A program made the position numbers and the translations under genes. 11,029 nt of DNA from an uncultured Archangium sp. (lineage in GTDB: Bacteria; Myxococcota; Myxococcia; Myxococcales; Myxococcaceae): positions 1-11,029 of the forward strand of contig CALNBU010000039.1 of NCBI GenBank assembly GCA_937875615.1, in the 5' to 3' direction. The notes under the pieces are model-generated. The model made no database searches. It was not told the DNA's origin and worked only from the letters and a program-made list of their open reading frames with translations. Positions 1 through 6,338 of this stretch are shown here, in pieces; the stretch's first letter is position 1, and the number at the start of each line of letters is the position of its first letter.

Positions 1-894
1 CATCAACTGCAACTGGTGGAACAGCATCACCGGCAGCACCACCAGCGTCGCGGCGGCGCCGGGGAACAGCGCGTGCGCCACCGGTAGCCCCGAGGTCAGC
101 CCCTTCTTGGAGCCGCAGAACACCAGCGCGATTTCGTCTTCCACCGGGAGTCGCAGCACCTTCGAGAGCAGGCGGGTCAGCGCCAGCGCGCCGAACAGCA
201 GCGCCGCCACGCAGCCCACCAGCGCGGCCAGCTGGGTCCAGCTCACCTGCTCGAAGACCCGCTCCTCCACGGCGTGGCTGAAGGCGCCGTACACCAGCAG
301 GACGATGCTCCCCTGGTCGACCCACCGCAGCATCCGCTGCCGGCGCTCGAGCGCCGCGGCGAGGCGCGGCCGCAGCAGGTGACCCACCACGAAGGGCAAC
401 AGCAGCGAGCCCAGCAGCCTGCCCACGGACGCGGGCGTCACCTGTGCGCCCTGCGCGCTCAGCAGCACGCCCACCAGGGCCGGCGTCACCACCAGCCCCA
501 CCGCGCTCGACAGCGAGGCCGCGCACACCGCCGCGGCGAGGTTGCCGCGCGCCAGCGAGACCATGGCGATGGCCGACTGCACCGTCGAGGGCAGCGCGCA
601 GAGGAACAGCAGTCCGGGGATGAAGGCCTCTCCCACCAGCGGCGCCATCAGCGGGCGCAGCAGCAGCCCCAGCACGGGAAAGATGACGAAGGTGGCGGTG
701 AGAATCGCGAAGTGCAGGCGGAGGTTGGTGGCGCCCTGCACCAGCGCCTCCCGGGAGATGCGCGCGCCGTGGAGGAAGAACAACAGCGCCACGCCCGCAG
801 TGGTGAAGAGCGAGAGCGCCTGACCAGCCAGGCCGGTGGCGGGGAACACCAGCGCCAGCCCGGCGGCGGCCGCGATGAAGAGGGTGAAGCGCAC
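1..894 (-). CDS. Bile acid:sodium symporter family protein (SBF-like/YfeH type), C-terminus cut by window edge
   Basis: Translating the minus strand gives a continuous 298-residue hydrophobic protein running off the left edge; by family length some 20-40 C-terminal residues are missing. It is a polytopic inner-membrane protein with about nine visible membrane segments. Family signatures are the early FFLHGARISREAL, then RLHFAILTATFVIFPVLG, CALPSTVQSAIAMVSLARGN, EIALVFCGSKKGLTSGLP and the final VVLPVMLFHQLQLM. These match the SBF-like (YfeH) branch of the bile acid:sodium symporter superfamily, presumed Na+-coupled organic anion carriers of unknown substrate. The start is GTG at 892-894. The only upstream in-frame stretch, back to the stop at 940-942, has no ATG, GTG or TTG, and an AAGGGA box lies 6 nt before the GTG. 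It is transcribed divergently from the Fe-S oxidoreductase gene. Family assignment is firm; substrate is unknown. Confidence 0.9.
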   Translation of the reverse strand, partial: MRFTLFIAAAAGLALVFPATGLAGQALSLFTTAGVALLFFLHGARISREALVQGATNLRLHFAILTATFVIFPVLGLLLRPLMAPLVGEAFIPGLLFLCALPSTVQSAIAMVSLARGNLAAAVCAASLSSAVGLVVTPALVGVLLSAQGAQVTPASVGRLLGSLLLPFVVGHLLRPRLAAALERRQRMLRWVDQGSIVLLVYGAFSHAVEERVFEQVSWTQLAALVGCVAALLFGALALTRLLSKVLRLPVEDEIALVFCGSKKGLTSGLPVAHALFPGAAATLVVLPVMLFHQLQLM

Positions 895-900
895 GACGCG

Positions 901-906
901 TCCCTT
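901..906 (-). promoter_or_regulatory. Ribosome binding site fixing the GTG start of the SBF-like transporter
   Basis: The minus strand reads AAGGGA here, 6 nt before the GTG at 892-894. It supports GTG as the start in a frame with no ATG between the upstream stop (940-942) and the first membrane segment. Confidence 0.6.
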
Positions 907-979
907 GTGCCACGTCGGGCGCGGCGGCGCCGCTCAAAGCACGGCGCTGCATTTTCCAACGACACGCCGCGGCACTTCT

Positions 980-1009
980 TTGAAGGGCCGGCGGGTGTTT
1001 CCTGCTAAT
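980..1009 (+). promoter_or_regulatory. Candidate sigma70-type promoter for the Fe-S oxidoreductase gene
   Basis: Within the 127-bp divergent intergenic region (895-1021), TTGAAG (980-985) and GCTAAT (1004-1009) each match four of six bases of the -35 and -10 consensus, with an 18-bp spacer; a TG at 1003-1004 adds some extended -10 character. The 5' leader would be only a few bases before the ATG at 1022, so this is tentative. A small inverted repeat, CTTC-TTT-GAAG, lies at 975-985. No convincing promoter was found for the opposite (transporter) direction. Confidence 0.25.
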
Positions 1010-1021
1010 TCCCATGGGGCG

Positions 1022-3199
1022 ATGAACCCCATTCTCGTTTCGGTCTTCCTCTTCTGCGGCCTCAGCTTCTTCGCCGTGACGATGATGGGGCGCGTCAGGG
1101 CGTTCCGTTTCCTCTCGCCCGAGCCCGGCACCCGGCTCGACCGCAGGAGCGAGCGCCTGATGGCGCTGCTCAAGTTCGGCTTCGGTCAGAAGCGCATGGT
1201 GGACCGTGAGGAGTTCGTCCCCGGGCTGATGCACGTCCTCATCTTCGCCGCGTTCCTCGCGGTGCAGGCGCGCACGCTGATGCTCTTCGTGATGGCCTAC
1301 TCCACCTCGGCCACCGAGCTGCTGACCAACCTCGAGGGGCCCTTCTGGCAGGGCGCGCCCGCGCTCGCCGCGCTCTACAAGGGCTACCTCTTCGCCAAGG
1401 ACATCATCGCCGGCGTCTCGGTCATCGCCATCGTGTACTTCGTGTGGCTGCGCGTGGTGGTGCGCCCGAAGCGGCTCACGGTGTCGGGCGAGGCGCTGCT
1501 GATTCTCAGCTTCATCGGCGGGCTGATGGTGACGGAGTTCGTCTTCGGCGCCTCACACTTCCGCGAACAGGGCATCACCTGGTCGGCGTGGGAGCCGGTG
1601 ACCTCCGCGGTGGGGTGGTTGCTGCGCGGCGTCGAGGGTCACGTGCTGCACGAGCTGGGGCTCTTCTGCTTCTGGACACACCTGCTCATCGTGGTGACGT
1701 TCCTGAACTTCCTCCCCTACGGGAAGCACTTCCACGTCATCGTCGGCCTGCCCAACGTCTTCTTGAAGAAGCTGGCGCCCGAAGACCGTCCGGCGCTGTC
1801 TTCGAGCGCGAAGCTCCCCACGCCCGACCTCGAGAAAGAAGAGTTCGGCGCCCGGGCCATCACCCAGCTCTCCTGGAAGCAGGCGCTCGACGTCAACACC
1901 TGCACCGAGTGCGGCCGCTGCCAGACGCACTGCCCCACGTACATCACCGGCAAGCCGCTGACGCACAAGGCGGTGAACCAGAGCATCAAGCACTTCCTCT
2001 GGGACCACGAGGCGGAGCTGCCCTCGGCGAAGAAGACCGAAGACGGGCGCTACGTGTGGACCTCCGGCGGCGAGGAGGTGGAGCAGCCGCCGTTGGTGGC
2101 GGCCGAGGGCGGCGTGCTGAAGCCCGAGACGGTGTGGGCCTGCACCACCTGCGGCTGGTGCGAGACCGCCTGCCCGGTGTTCATCGAGAACGTGCCGCGC
2201 CTCATCGACATGCGCCGCTACAAGGTGCAGGTCGAGGCCGACTTCCCCGTGGAGCTGCAGCGCGTCTTCGAGGGCGTGGAGCGCCAGGGCAACCCCTGGG
2301 GCCTGGGTCAGGACAAGCGCGACGAGTGGGAAGGCGAGCTGCCGCTGCCCAAGTGGGGCGACGGCGGCGAGTACGAGTACCTCTTCTACGTGGGCTGCGC
2401 CGGCAGCTACGACGAGCGCATGAAGAAGGTGAGCCGGGCGGTGGCGAAGATTCTCACCGAGGCGGGCGTGAAGTTCGCCACGCTGGGCAAGGAGGAGACC
2501 TGCAACGGCGAATTGGCCCGCCGCGGCGGCAACGAATACCTCTACCAGACCATGGCGAAGATGAACGTCGAGTCATGGAACAGCAAGGGCATCAAGGCCA
2601 TCGTCACCCAGTGCCCGCACTGCTTCAACACCATCAAGAACGAGTACCCGGAGTTCGGCGGCACCTACGAGGTCATCTCCCACACCGAGCTCATCAACCA
2701 GCTGCTGAAGGACAAGCGCATCAAGCTGGGCAAGGTGATGACCGAGAAGCTCACCTTCCACGACCCCTGCTACCTCGGCCGCCACAACGGGGTGTACGAG
2801 GCCCCGCGCGAGGTGCTCAAGGCGATTCCCGGCCTGGAGGTGGTGGAGATGCAGCGCAGCAAGCGCGAGTCGTTCTGCTGCGGCGCTGGCGGCGCGCGGA
2901 TGTGGATGGAAGAGCACGAGGGCACGCGCATCAACCACAACCGCGCCAACGAGGCGGCGCTGACCCTGGCGCACGCGGCCGACCCCCAGGTCCCGTACCC
3001 GTCGGCCACGGACCACCGGCACCCGGGCCAGGTGGGCGACTTCTCCGGGCCCGCCGAGGGCACGGTGGCCGTGGCCTGTCCGTTCTGCCACACCATGATT
3101 CGTGACGGTCTGGCCGACACGCAGCGGGAGAACGTCAAGGTGCGCGACGTGGCCGAGCTGGTGGCCGAGGCGCTCGAGTCCACCACGCCGCAGGCCTGA
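1022..3199 (+). CDS. Membrane-anchored (Fe-S)-binding oxidoreductase, FadF / ETF:menaquinone oxidoreductase-like (HdrD/GlpC-type CCG domains)
   Basis: A 725-residue protein. Five predicted membrane segments (about 2-22, 67-92, 124-145, 156-177, 210-232) form a NarI-like anchor; H71, H210, H220, H236 and H238 are candidate heme b ligands. Two ferredoxin-type 4Fe-4S motifs follow: C294/C297/C300/C304 (CTECGRCQTHCP) and C374/C377/C380/C384 (CTTCGWCETACP). Two cysteine-rich CCG domains complete it: C459, C494, C531/C534, then C583, C619-C620, C686/C689. This order is that of FadF and the EMO family, which pass electrons from acyl-CoA dehydrogenases via ETF to menaquinone; that role is inferred. 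The first CCG copy has the single-Cys TCNGE variant, as I recall from FadF-like proteins. The second has an insert of about 28 residues (654-681). I chose ATG 1022 because further upstream the frame runs into the divergent gene and loses membrane character. No strong SD is visible. No etfAB lies in the window. Confidence 0.88.
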   Translation: MNPILVSVFLFCGLSFFAVTMMGRVRAFRFLSPEPGTRLDRRSERLMALLKFGFGQKRMVDREEFVPGLMHVLIFAAFLAVQARTLMLFVMAYSTSATELLTNLEGPFWQGAPALAALYKGYLFAKDIIAGVSVIAIVYFVWLRVVVRPKRLTVSGEALLILSFIGGLMVTEFVFGASHFREQGITWSAWEPVTSAVGWLLRGVEGHVLHELGLFCFWTHLLIVVTFLNFLPYGKHFHVIVGLPNVFLKKLAPEDRPALSSSAKLPTPDLEKEEFGARAITQLSWKQALDVNTCTECGRCQTHCPTYITGKPLTHKAVNQSIKHFLWDHEAELPSAKKTEDGRYVWTSGGEEVEQPPLVAAEGGVLKPETVWACTTCGWCETACPVFIENVPRLIDMRRYKVQVEADFPVELQRVFEGVERQGNPWGLGQDKRDEWEGELPLPKWGDGGEYEYLFYVGCAGSYDERMKKVSRAVAKILTEAGVKFATLGKEETCNGELARRGGNEYLYQTMAKMNVESWNSKGIKAIVTQCPHCFNTIKNEYPEFGGTYEVISHTELINQLLKDKRIKLGKVMTEKLTFHDPCYLGRHNGVYEAPREVLKAIPGLEVVEMQRSKRESFCCGAGGARMWMEEHEGTRINHNRANEAALTLAHAADPQVPYPSATDHRHPGQVGDFSGPAEGTVAVACPFCHTMIRDGLADTQRENVKVRDVAELVAEALESTTPQA

Positions 3200-3202
3200 C
3201 AC

Positions 3203-3664
3203 ATGGACGCCGCGCTTGCGTTGAAGGTGGGTGATGAGGCCCCGGCGTTCGAGGCCCATGACTGCGAGGGGCGGGCGCTGTCGCTCGCGGAGTTTCGGGG
3301 CAAGAAGAAGGTGGTGCTCTTCTTCTTCCCGCGCGCGTTCACCGTGCGTTGCGTGGAGGAGGACCGCAACTTCCGGGACCACTACGAGCGCATCGTGGCC
3401 GCCGGAGGCGAGCTGCTGGGCGTGTCCACCGACCACTCGGCACGCAACTGCGAGTTCAAGCTCAAGGAGCAGCTCCAGTTCCGGCTCATCGGCGACGACG
3501 CGCACACCCTGACGAAGCTGTACGGCGTGGAGTGGGTCGAGCTCAAGGCGAGCCGCCGCGTCACCTTCGTCATCGACGAGGGCGGCGTCATCATCGAGCT
3601 CATCGACCAGGAGCTGCTGGTCGACCAGCACCTGAGCGGCGTGTTGAAGGCGCTGGCGGCCTGA
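3203..3664 (+). CDS. Peroxiredoxin, PrxQ/BCP-like (AhpC/TSA thioredoxin fold)
   Basis: A 153-residue cytoplasmic thiol peroxidase with no signal peptide. It begins VGDEAPAFEAHDCEGR, the usual start of a PrxQ/BCP thioredoxin fold. The catalytic PxxxTxxC motif is FPRAFTVRC, giving P43, T47 and peroxidatic C50; the active-site arginine is R119 (RVTFVID). The E. coli BCP-type resolving cysteine five residues after the peroxidatic one is absent (R55). C83 in the following helix (STDHSARNCEFK) could serve, as in PrxQ enzymes that form a disulfide to a more distant helix; otherwise the enzyme is 1-Cys. The family reduces H2O2 and organic hydroperoxides using thioredoxin-like donors. The ATG lies 3 nt after the Fe-S oxidoreductase stop without a clear SD, so it is probably co-transcribed and translationally coupled. 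Confidence 0.92.
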   Translation: MDAALALKVGDEAPAFEAHDCEGRALSLAEFRGKKKVVLFFFPRAFTVRCVEEDRNFRDHYERIVAAGGELLGVSTDHSARNCEFKLKEQLQFRLIGDDAHTLTKLYGVEWVELKASRRVTFVIDEGGVIIELIDQELLVDQHLSGVLKALAA

Positions 3665-3678
3665 GCCGGTAGGCTCAG
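3661..3678. terminator. Bidirectional hairpin at the convergent gene junction
   Basis: CTGAGCC (3661-3667), loop GGTA, GGCTCAG (3672-3678) form a perfect 7-bp inverted repeat. It contains the TGA of the plus-strand peroxiredoxin gene (3662-3664) and the TGA of the minus-strand coiled-coil gene (3675-3677). It fills the whole 10-nt space between the converging genes. No U-tract follows on either strand, so classical intrinsic termination is uncertain; it may stabilise 3' ends. Confidence 0.5.
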
Positions 3679-4922
3679 CGCAACCCGAAGCGGGTCTTGA
3701 TGGTGTCCAGCTCGCGCCGCGCTTCATCGCGCTGGTCCAGCAGCGCCATCATCTCCGAGTGGAGCCGCGCGTACTCCGCGTCGGCGTGACGCCACTCACC
3801 GCGGGTGTGCTCCAACTGCACCTCGAGCTGCTGCGCGCTGGTGGTCAGCTCCGCCAGCGCCGTGGCGCGCGCCGTCAGCTCGCTCTGCGCGGTCGCGAGC
3901 GCGGTCTCCAACTCGCGGATGCGGGCGCGCGCCTCCAGCAGCTTCTGCGCCGTGCCCTGGTGCGTCTCCTTCTCCTTCGCGAGCTGTTGCTGGGCGGGGC
4001 CGAGGACCGCCGCGTGCTGTGCGGTCAGCTCGTCGCGCTGCCGGTCGAGGGCCCCTTCGAGCTCCAGCACCCGCGCGCGCGCGGCGTTGCGCTCGTTCTC
4101 GACCTTGCCGATTTCGACGTTCAGCCCGTCGCGACGTCCCTTGAGGGCGTTGACCTCGGTGACCAGGCGCGCGGCTTCTTCCTGTTCGGCGCGGCGGGTC
4201 TCTTCGAGCGCCGAGAAGCGCGCCTCCGCGGCCGCCAGCGCGTCGGCGTGCGCCTGCGACAGGGCCTCCTGGTCGGCCTGGTGGCGCGCGCGCTCGCCCG
4301 TCAGGGCCTCGTCCCGCTCGGTCGCGAGCGCTTCGAGCTGGGCCTTCTGCTGCGCGCGCTCAGCCTCCAGCGCCTCGGCGGCGGTGGTGGCGGCGGCCTC
4401 GAGGTCGGTCAGCCTGGCGTGCTGCTGGTCGCGCTCGTTCTCCAGGGCCTCTCGGCTGGAGAGGAGCTGCATGTTCTCCGACTCCAGCGTCTCGACGCGC
4501 GCGCGCAGCGAGGTCAGCTCGAGCTCCAGCGCGGCGACCCGCCCTTCGCCCTCGACCTTCTCCGACTCGAGGGCGTCGAGGCGCGCGACGGTGCCCGCGC
4601 CCAGGGTGGCGCCACCCGACTCGAGCTGCTCGATGCGGGCCTTGAGCGCGGTGGCCTCGTCGTCGGCGGCGATGCGCATCCCCCGGAGCTGCTGGTCGAG
4701 CTCCTTCGCCCGCTTCTCCCAGGCGGAGGTCTTGGAGCGCGCGTCGCGCAGCTCGCCCTGGAGCTCGTCGACGCGCTCCTTGAGCGCCGGGGTGCTGGCG
4801 CCCACGTTGGTCTTCTCGTCGGGCCTGCGGGCGAGCTCCTCGCGCAGCCGCACGTTCTCCACCTGAGCGGTCTTCAGCTCTTCGGCGGCGCGTTGGAGCA
4901 GCTCCAGGAGATTGGGGTCCAT
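3675..4922 (-). CDS. Long coiled-coil protein of unknown function
   Basis: A 415-residue protein, almost entirely Ala/Glu/Leu/Arg/Gln-rich heptad sequence. It begins MDPNLLELLQRAAEEL and ends TIKTRFGLR. Coiled coil is expected for about residues 5-32 and 45-410, broken by RRPDEKTNVGAST near residues 32-45, by SGGATLGAG near 100, and by GPAQQ around residue 305. There is no signal peptide, membrane segment, cysteine pair or globular catalytic domain, so it looks like a soluble cytoplasmic rod that could act as scaffold or spacer. Resemblance to SMC or myosin-like proteins would come from composition alone. It starts 13 nt after the DUF2277 stop; the upstream sequence is pyrimidine-rich (CCGCCCCCACCCC) with no SD, suggesting translation coupled to DUF2277. 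It is last in the inferred desaturase-DUF2277 transcript. I do not recognise a named family. Confidence 0.85.
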   Translation of the reverse strand: MDPNLLELLQRAAEELKTAQVENVRLREELARRPDEKTNVGASTPALKERVDELQGELRDARSKTSAWEKRAKELDQQLRGMRIAADDEATALKARIEQLESGGATLGAGTVARLDALESEKVEGEGRVAALELELTSLRARVETLESENMQLLSSREALENERDQQHARLTDLEAAATTAAEALEAERAQQKAQLEALATERDEALTGERARHQADQEALSQAHADALAAAEARFSALEETRRAEQEEAARLVTEVNALKGRRDGLNVEIGKVENERNAARARVLELEGALDRQRDELTAQHAAVLGPAQQQLAKEKETHQGTAQKLLEARARIRELETALATAQSELTARATALAELTTSAQQLEVQLEHTRGEWRHADAEYARLHSEMMALLDQRDEARRELDTIKTRFGLR

Positions 4923-4935
4923 GGGGTGGGGGCGG

Positions 4936-5229
4936 TCAGTGTGCCAGCAAGCGGGCCCGAAGCTGAAGCTCGCGTTTGCGACCCCGCTCCGCGGCCTTCT
5001 GGCGCTCCGTCTCCCGGTCGCGCGGCGCGCCGTGGACCTCCAGCGCGTCGAACAGCTCCTGCGTCGCGCCCTGAATCTTCTCCACCGCGCGCGCGAAGGC
5101 GGCGGTGTTGGCCTTCGAGGGCTTCGCCATGCCCGTCAGCTTGCGCACGAACTGCAGCGCCGAGGCGTGCAGCTCTTCGGGGGAAGCCGGCGGTTCGAAG
5201 TGATGGAGGGTCTTGATGTTCCGACACAT
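4936..5229 (-). CDS. DUF2277 family protein
   Basis: A 97-residue small cytoplasmic protein. It opens with the DUF2277 signature MCRNIKTLHHFEPPAS, followed by EELHASALQFVRKLTGMAKPS and NTAAFARAVEKIQGATQELFDAL. The conserved core covers about residues 1-63; the tail (about 70-97) is a highly charged Arg/Glu helix. DUF2277 proteins are short, found in diverse bacteria and have no established function. The N-terminal MCRN makes C2 an obvious residue to test as a ligand or redox site, but no partner is visible. The start at ATG 5227-5229 is fixed by the MCRN signature. It lies 24 nt after the desaturase stop and 13 nt before the coiled-coil gene, so co-transcription is likely. No strong SD precedes it. 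Confidence 0.9.
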   Translation of the reverse strand: MCRNIKTLHHFEPPASPEELHASALQFVRKLTGMAKPSKANTAAFARAVEKIQGATQELFDALEVHGAPRDRETERQKAAERGRKRELQLRARLLAH

Positions 5230-5253
5230 GCCCGGCCACGCTAGCCAAGAACC

Positions 5254-6210
5254 TCAGGTCGCGTGCGGCTCTTCACCCGAAGGTGTCTCCTCGAAGGCCG
5301 GCGGCGCCTCGAAGAAGTACCGCTTCGGCCCCTCGCCCTTCTTGAAGGTGAGGTCAATCAGCAGCGCCGTCCACGAGGTGAGGTGCGCCAGCGGTTGGTA
5401 GAACTCACTGGCCATGGCGTGCAGCTTGCGCGCGCGGTTCCAGGGGACGTTGGGCAGGTCGTGGTGCTCCACGTGGTAGCCCACGTCGAAGGACAGCCAG
5501 TTGAGCGGCCCGTAGTACGACACCGTCGGCTGGCCCTCTTTCAGGGCGAGGTGCTCGCCGTAGCGGCGCACGCCCACCGGGTGGTGCGCGAAGGCCAGCA
5601 GCCCGGCGGCGCCCAGGAAGGCGAAGGGCTTGAAGCCCAGCAGCAGCAGGATGGCGGTGCTGCCGATGAGGTTGGCCACGATGTTGGCCCACACCCACTT
5701 CGAGGGCGCCGAGTCGCTCTTCGCGGTCACCACCATGGGCGCGATGATGTGCCACACGAAGGTGCGCAGCCGGGTGGTGGCGAACTCGAAGTCCCACTTC
5801 TTCGGCGCCTGGGTGTCAGTGCCGTCGGGCTCACCCAGGTGCGCGTGGTGCAGCAGGTGCTTCTCGCGGAAGTCGATGGCCGCCGGGAAGAGCAGGGGCA
5901 GGTTGGCGAAGATGGCGATGAGCCTGTTGGCGGTGGGCGAGCGGAAGACGAGGTCGTGCGCCGCGTCGTGCACCAGCACGCCGATGGCGTGGGCCACGAA
6001 GGCCCCGACGCCCCAGGCCAGGGCGAGGACCGCCCACCACGGCAGCGATGCGGTGAGATACGCCATCGTCAACTGCAGCGCCGCCAACGCCACGATGACC
6101 AGCGCGGTCCACGGGTTGGGGCCCATCAAGGCGCGGGCCTCGGGGTGACGCTCCAGCAGTTGCTTGCGCCGCGCGCTGTGCCACCGCACGGCATACTTCG
6201 AGGCCGACAT
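5254..6210 (-). CDS. Fatty acid desaturase, sphingolipid delta-4 desaturase (DES1/DEGS)-like
   Basis: A 318-residue membrane di-iron desaturase with all three histidine boxes: HDAAH (H81, H85), HLLHH (H118, H121, H122) and HVEHH (H246, H249, H250). H210 and H220 lie in the HHPVG...GEH segment that also holds histidines in eukaryotic DEGS1. The similarity to DEGS1 reaches beyond the boxes. The N-terminus (HSARRKQLLERHPEARALMG) resembles the short Lipid_DES region. FANLP precedes box 2, TDTQAP resembles DVDIP, and SYYGPLNWLSFDVGYHVEHH is nearly the DEGS1 sequence, followed by DLPNVPW and EFYQPL...TSW. Membrane segments are about 34-55, 58-80, 95-111, 150-163 and 176-208. The family introduces the 4,5 double bond into (dihydro)ceramides using O2 and a cytochrome b5 or ferredoxin donor; no donor gene is visible. 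A long-chain acyl lipid is an alternative substrate. ATG 6208-6210 has a weak AAGG at 6214-6217. Confidence 0.9.
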   Translation of the reverse strand: MSASKYAVRWHSARRKQLLERHPEARALMGPNPWTALVIVALAALQLTMAYLTASLPWWAVLALAWGVGAFVAHAIGVLVHDAAHDLVFRSPTANRLIAIFANLPLLFPAAIDFREKHLLHHAHLGEPDGTDTQAPKKWDFEFATTRLRTFVWHIIAPMVVTAKSDSAPSKWVWANIVANLIGSTAILLLLGFKPFAFLGAAGLLAFAHHPVGVRRYGEHLALKEGQPTVSYYGPLNWLSFDVGYHVEHHDLPNVPWNRARKLHAMASEFYQPLAHLTSWTALLIDLTFKKGEGPKRYFFEAPPAFEETPSGEEPHAT

Positions 6211-6260
6211 GCGCCTTGGTTAACCGCATGGTGAGAAGGCGCAACCTGAAACACCGGAGT

Positions 6261-6271
6261 GTGGAATCCAC
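6261..6271. repeat. Small palindrome GTGGA-A-TCCAC upstream of the desaturase
   Basis: A perfect 5-bp inverted repeat around a single A, 51-61 bp before the desaturase ATG, where an operator could lie. At this length it could also be chance. No clear -35/-10 pair was found between it and the gene. Confidence 0.2.
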
Positions 6272-6285
6272 CAACACCTGTGCTT

Positions 6286-6329
6286 CACCTGACGATTGTC
6301 ACCGCTGCAACGATGACAATCGTCAGGTG
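6286..6329 (-). repeat. 44-bp near-perfect palindrome between the czc operon and the desaturase (possible terminator)
   Basis: The arms CACCTGACGATTGTCA (6286-6301) and TGACAATCGTCAGGTG (6314-6329) are perfect 16-bp complements. Through the centre (TGCA at 6306-6309), 20 of 22 positions pair. The two mismatches, 6302/6313 and 6305/6310, are C opposite A on the plus strand, which become G-U pairs in minus-strand RNA. It starts 10 nt after the czcA stop and ends 75 nt before the desaturase ATG. It may be a U-tract-less terminator or 3' stabiliser of the pump mRNA, a protein-binding palindrome (each arm holds TGAC-N4-GTCA), or a dispersed repeat. The rest of the 128-bp spacer holds only the small palindrome at 6261-6271. 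Confidence 0.75.
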
Positions 6330-6338
6330 TCCGAGGGC

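Noticed and set aside
274..1008. 244-codon plus-strand frame opposite the SBF-like transporter
   Set aside because: Gln/Arg/His-rich low-complexity translation; the minus strand reads as a continuous, family-typical membrane protein.
836..1021. In-frame upstream extension of the Fe-S oxidoreductase (62 extra residues)
   Set aside because: It would overlap the divergent transporter gene, is Arg/Ser/Thr-rich without family character, and the membrane anchor starts cleanly at ATG 1022.
1444..3105. 553-codon open frame in another plus frame within the Fe-S oxidoreductase gene
   Set aside because: Arg/Gly/Ala-rich shadow without motifs, fully inside a gene with intact cysteine motifs.
2573..3727. 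384-codon minus-strand frame crossing the oxidoreductase and peroxiredoxin genes
   Set aside because: His/Leu/Val/Arg-rich shadow with no domain; it runs opposite two well-supported genes and across the convergent junction.
3759..5216. Long plus-strand open frames opposite the coiled-coil and DUF2277 genes
   Set aside because: Low-complexity Leu/Arg/Gly or Ser/Ala/Arg translations without recognisable motifs. The opposite strand gives a regular heptad protein and an exact DUF2277 signature.
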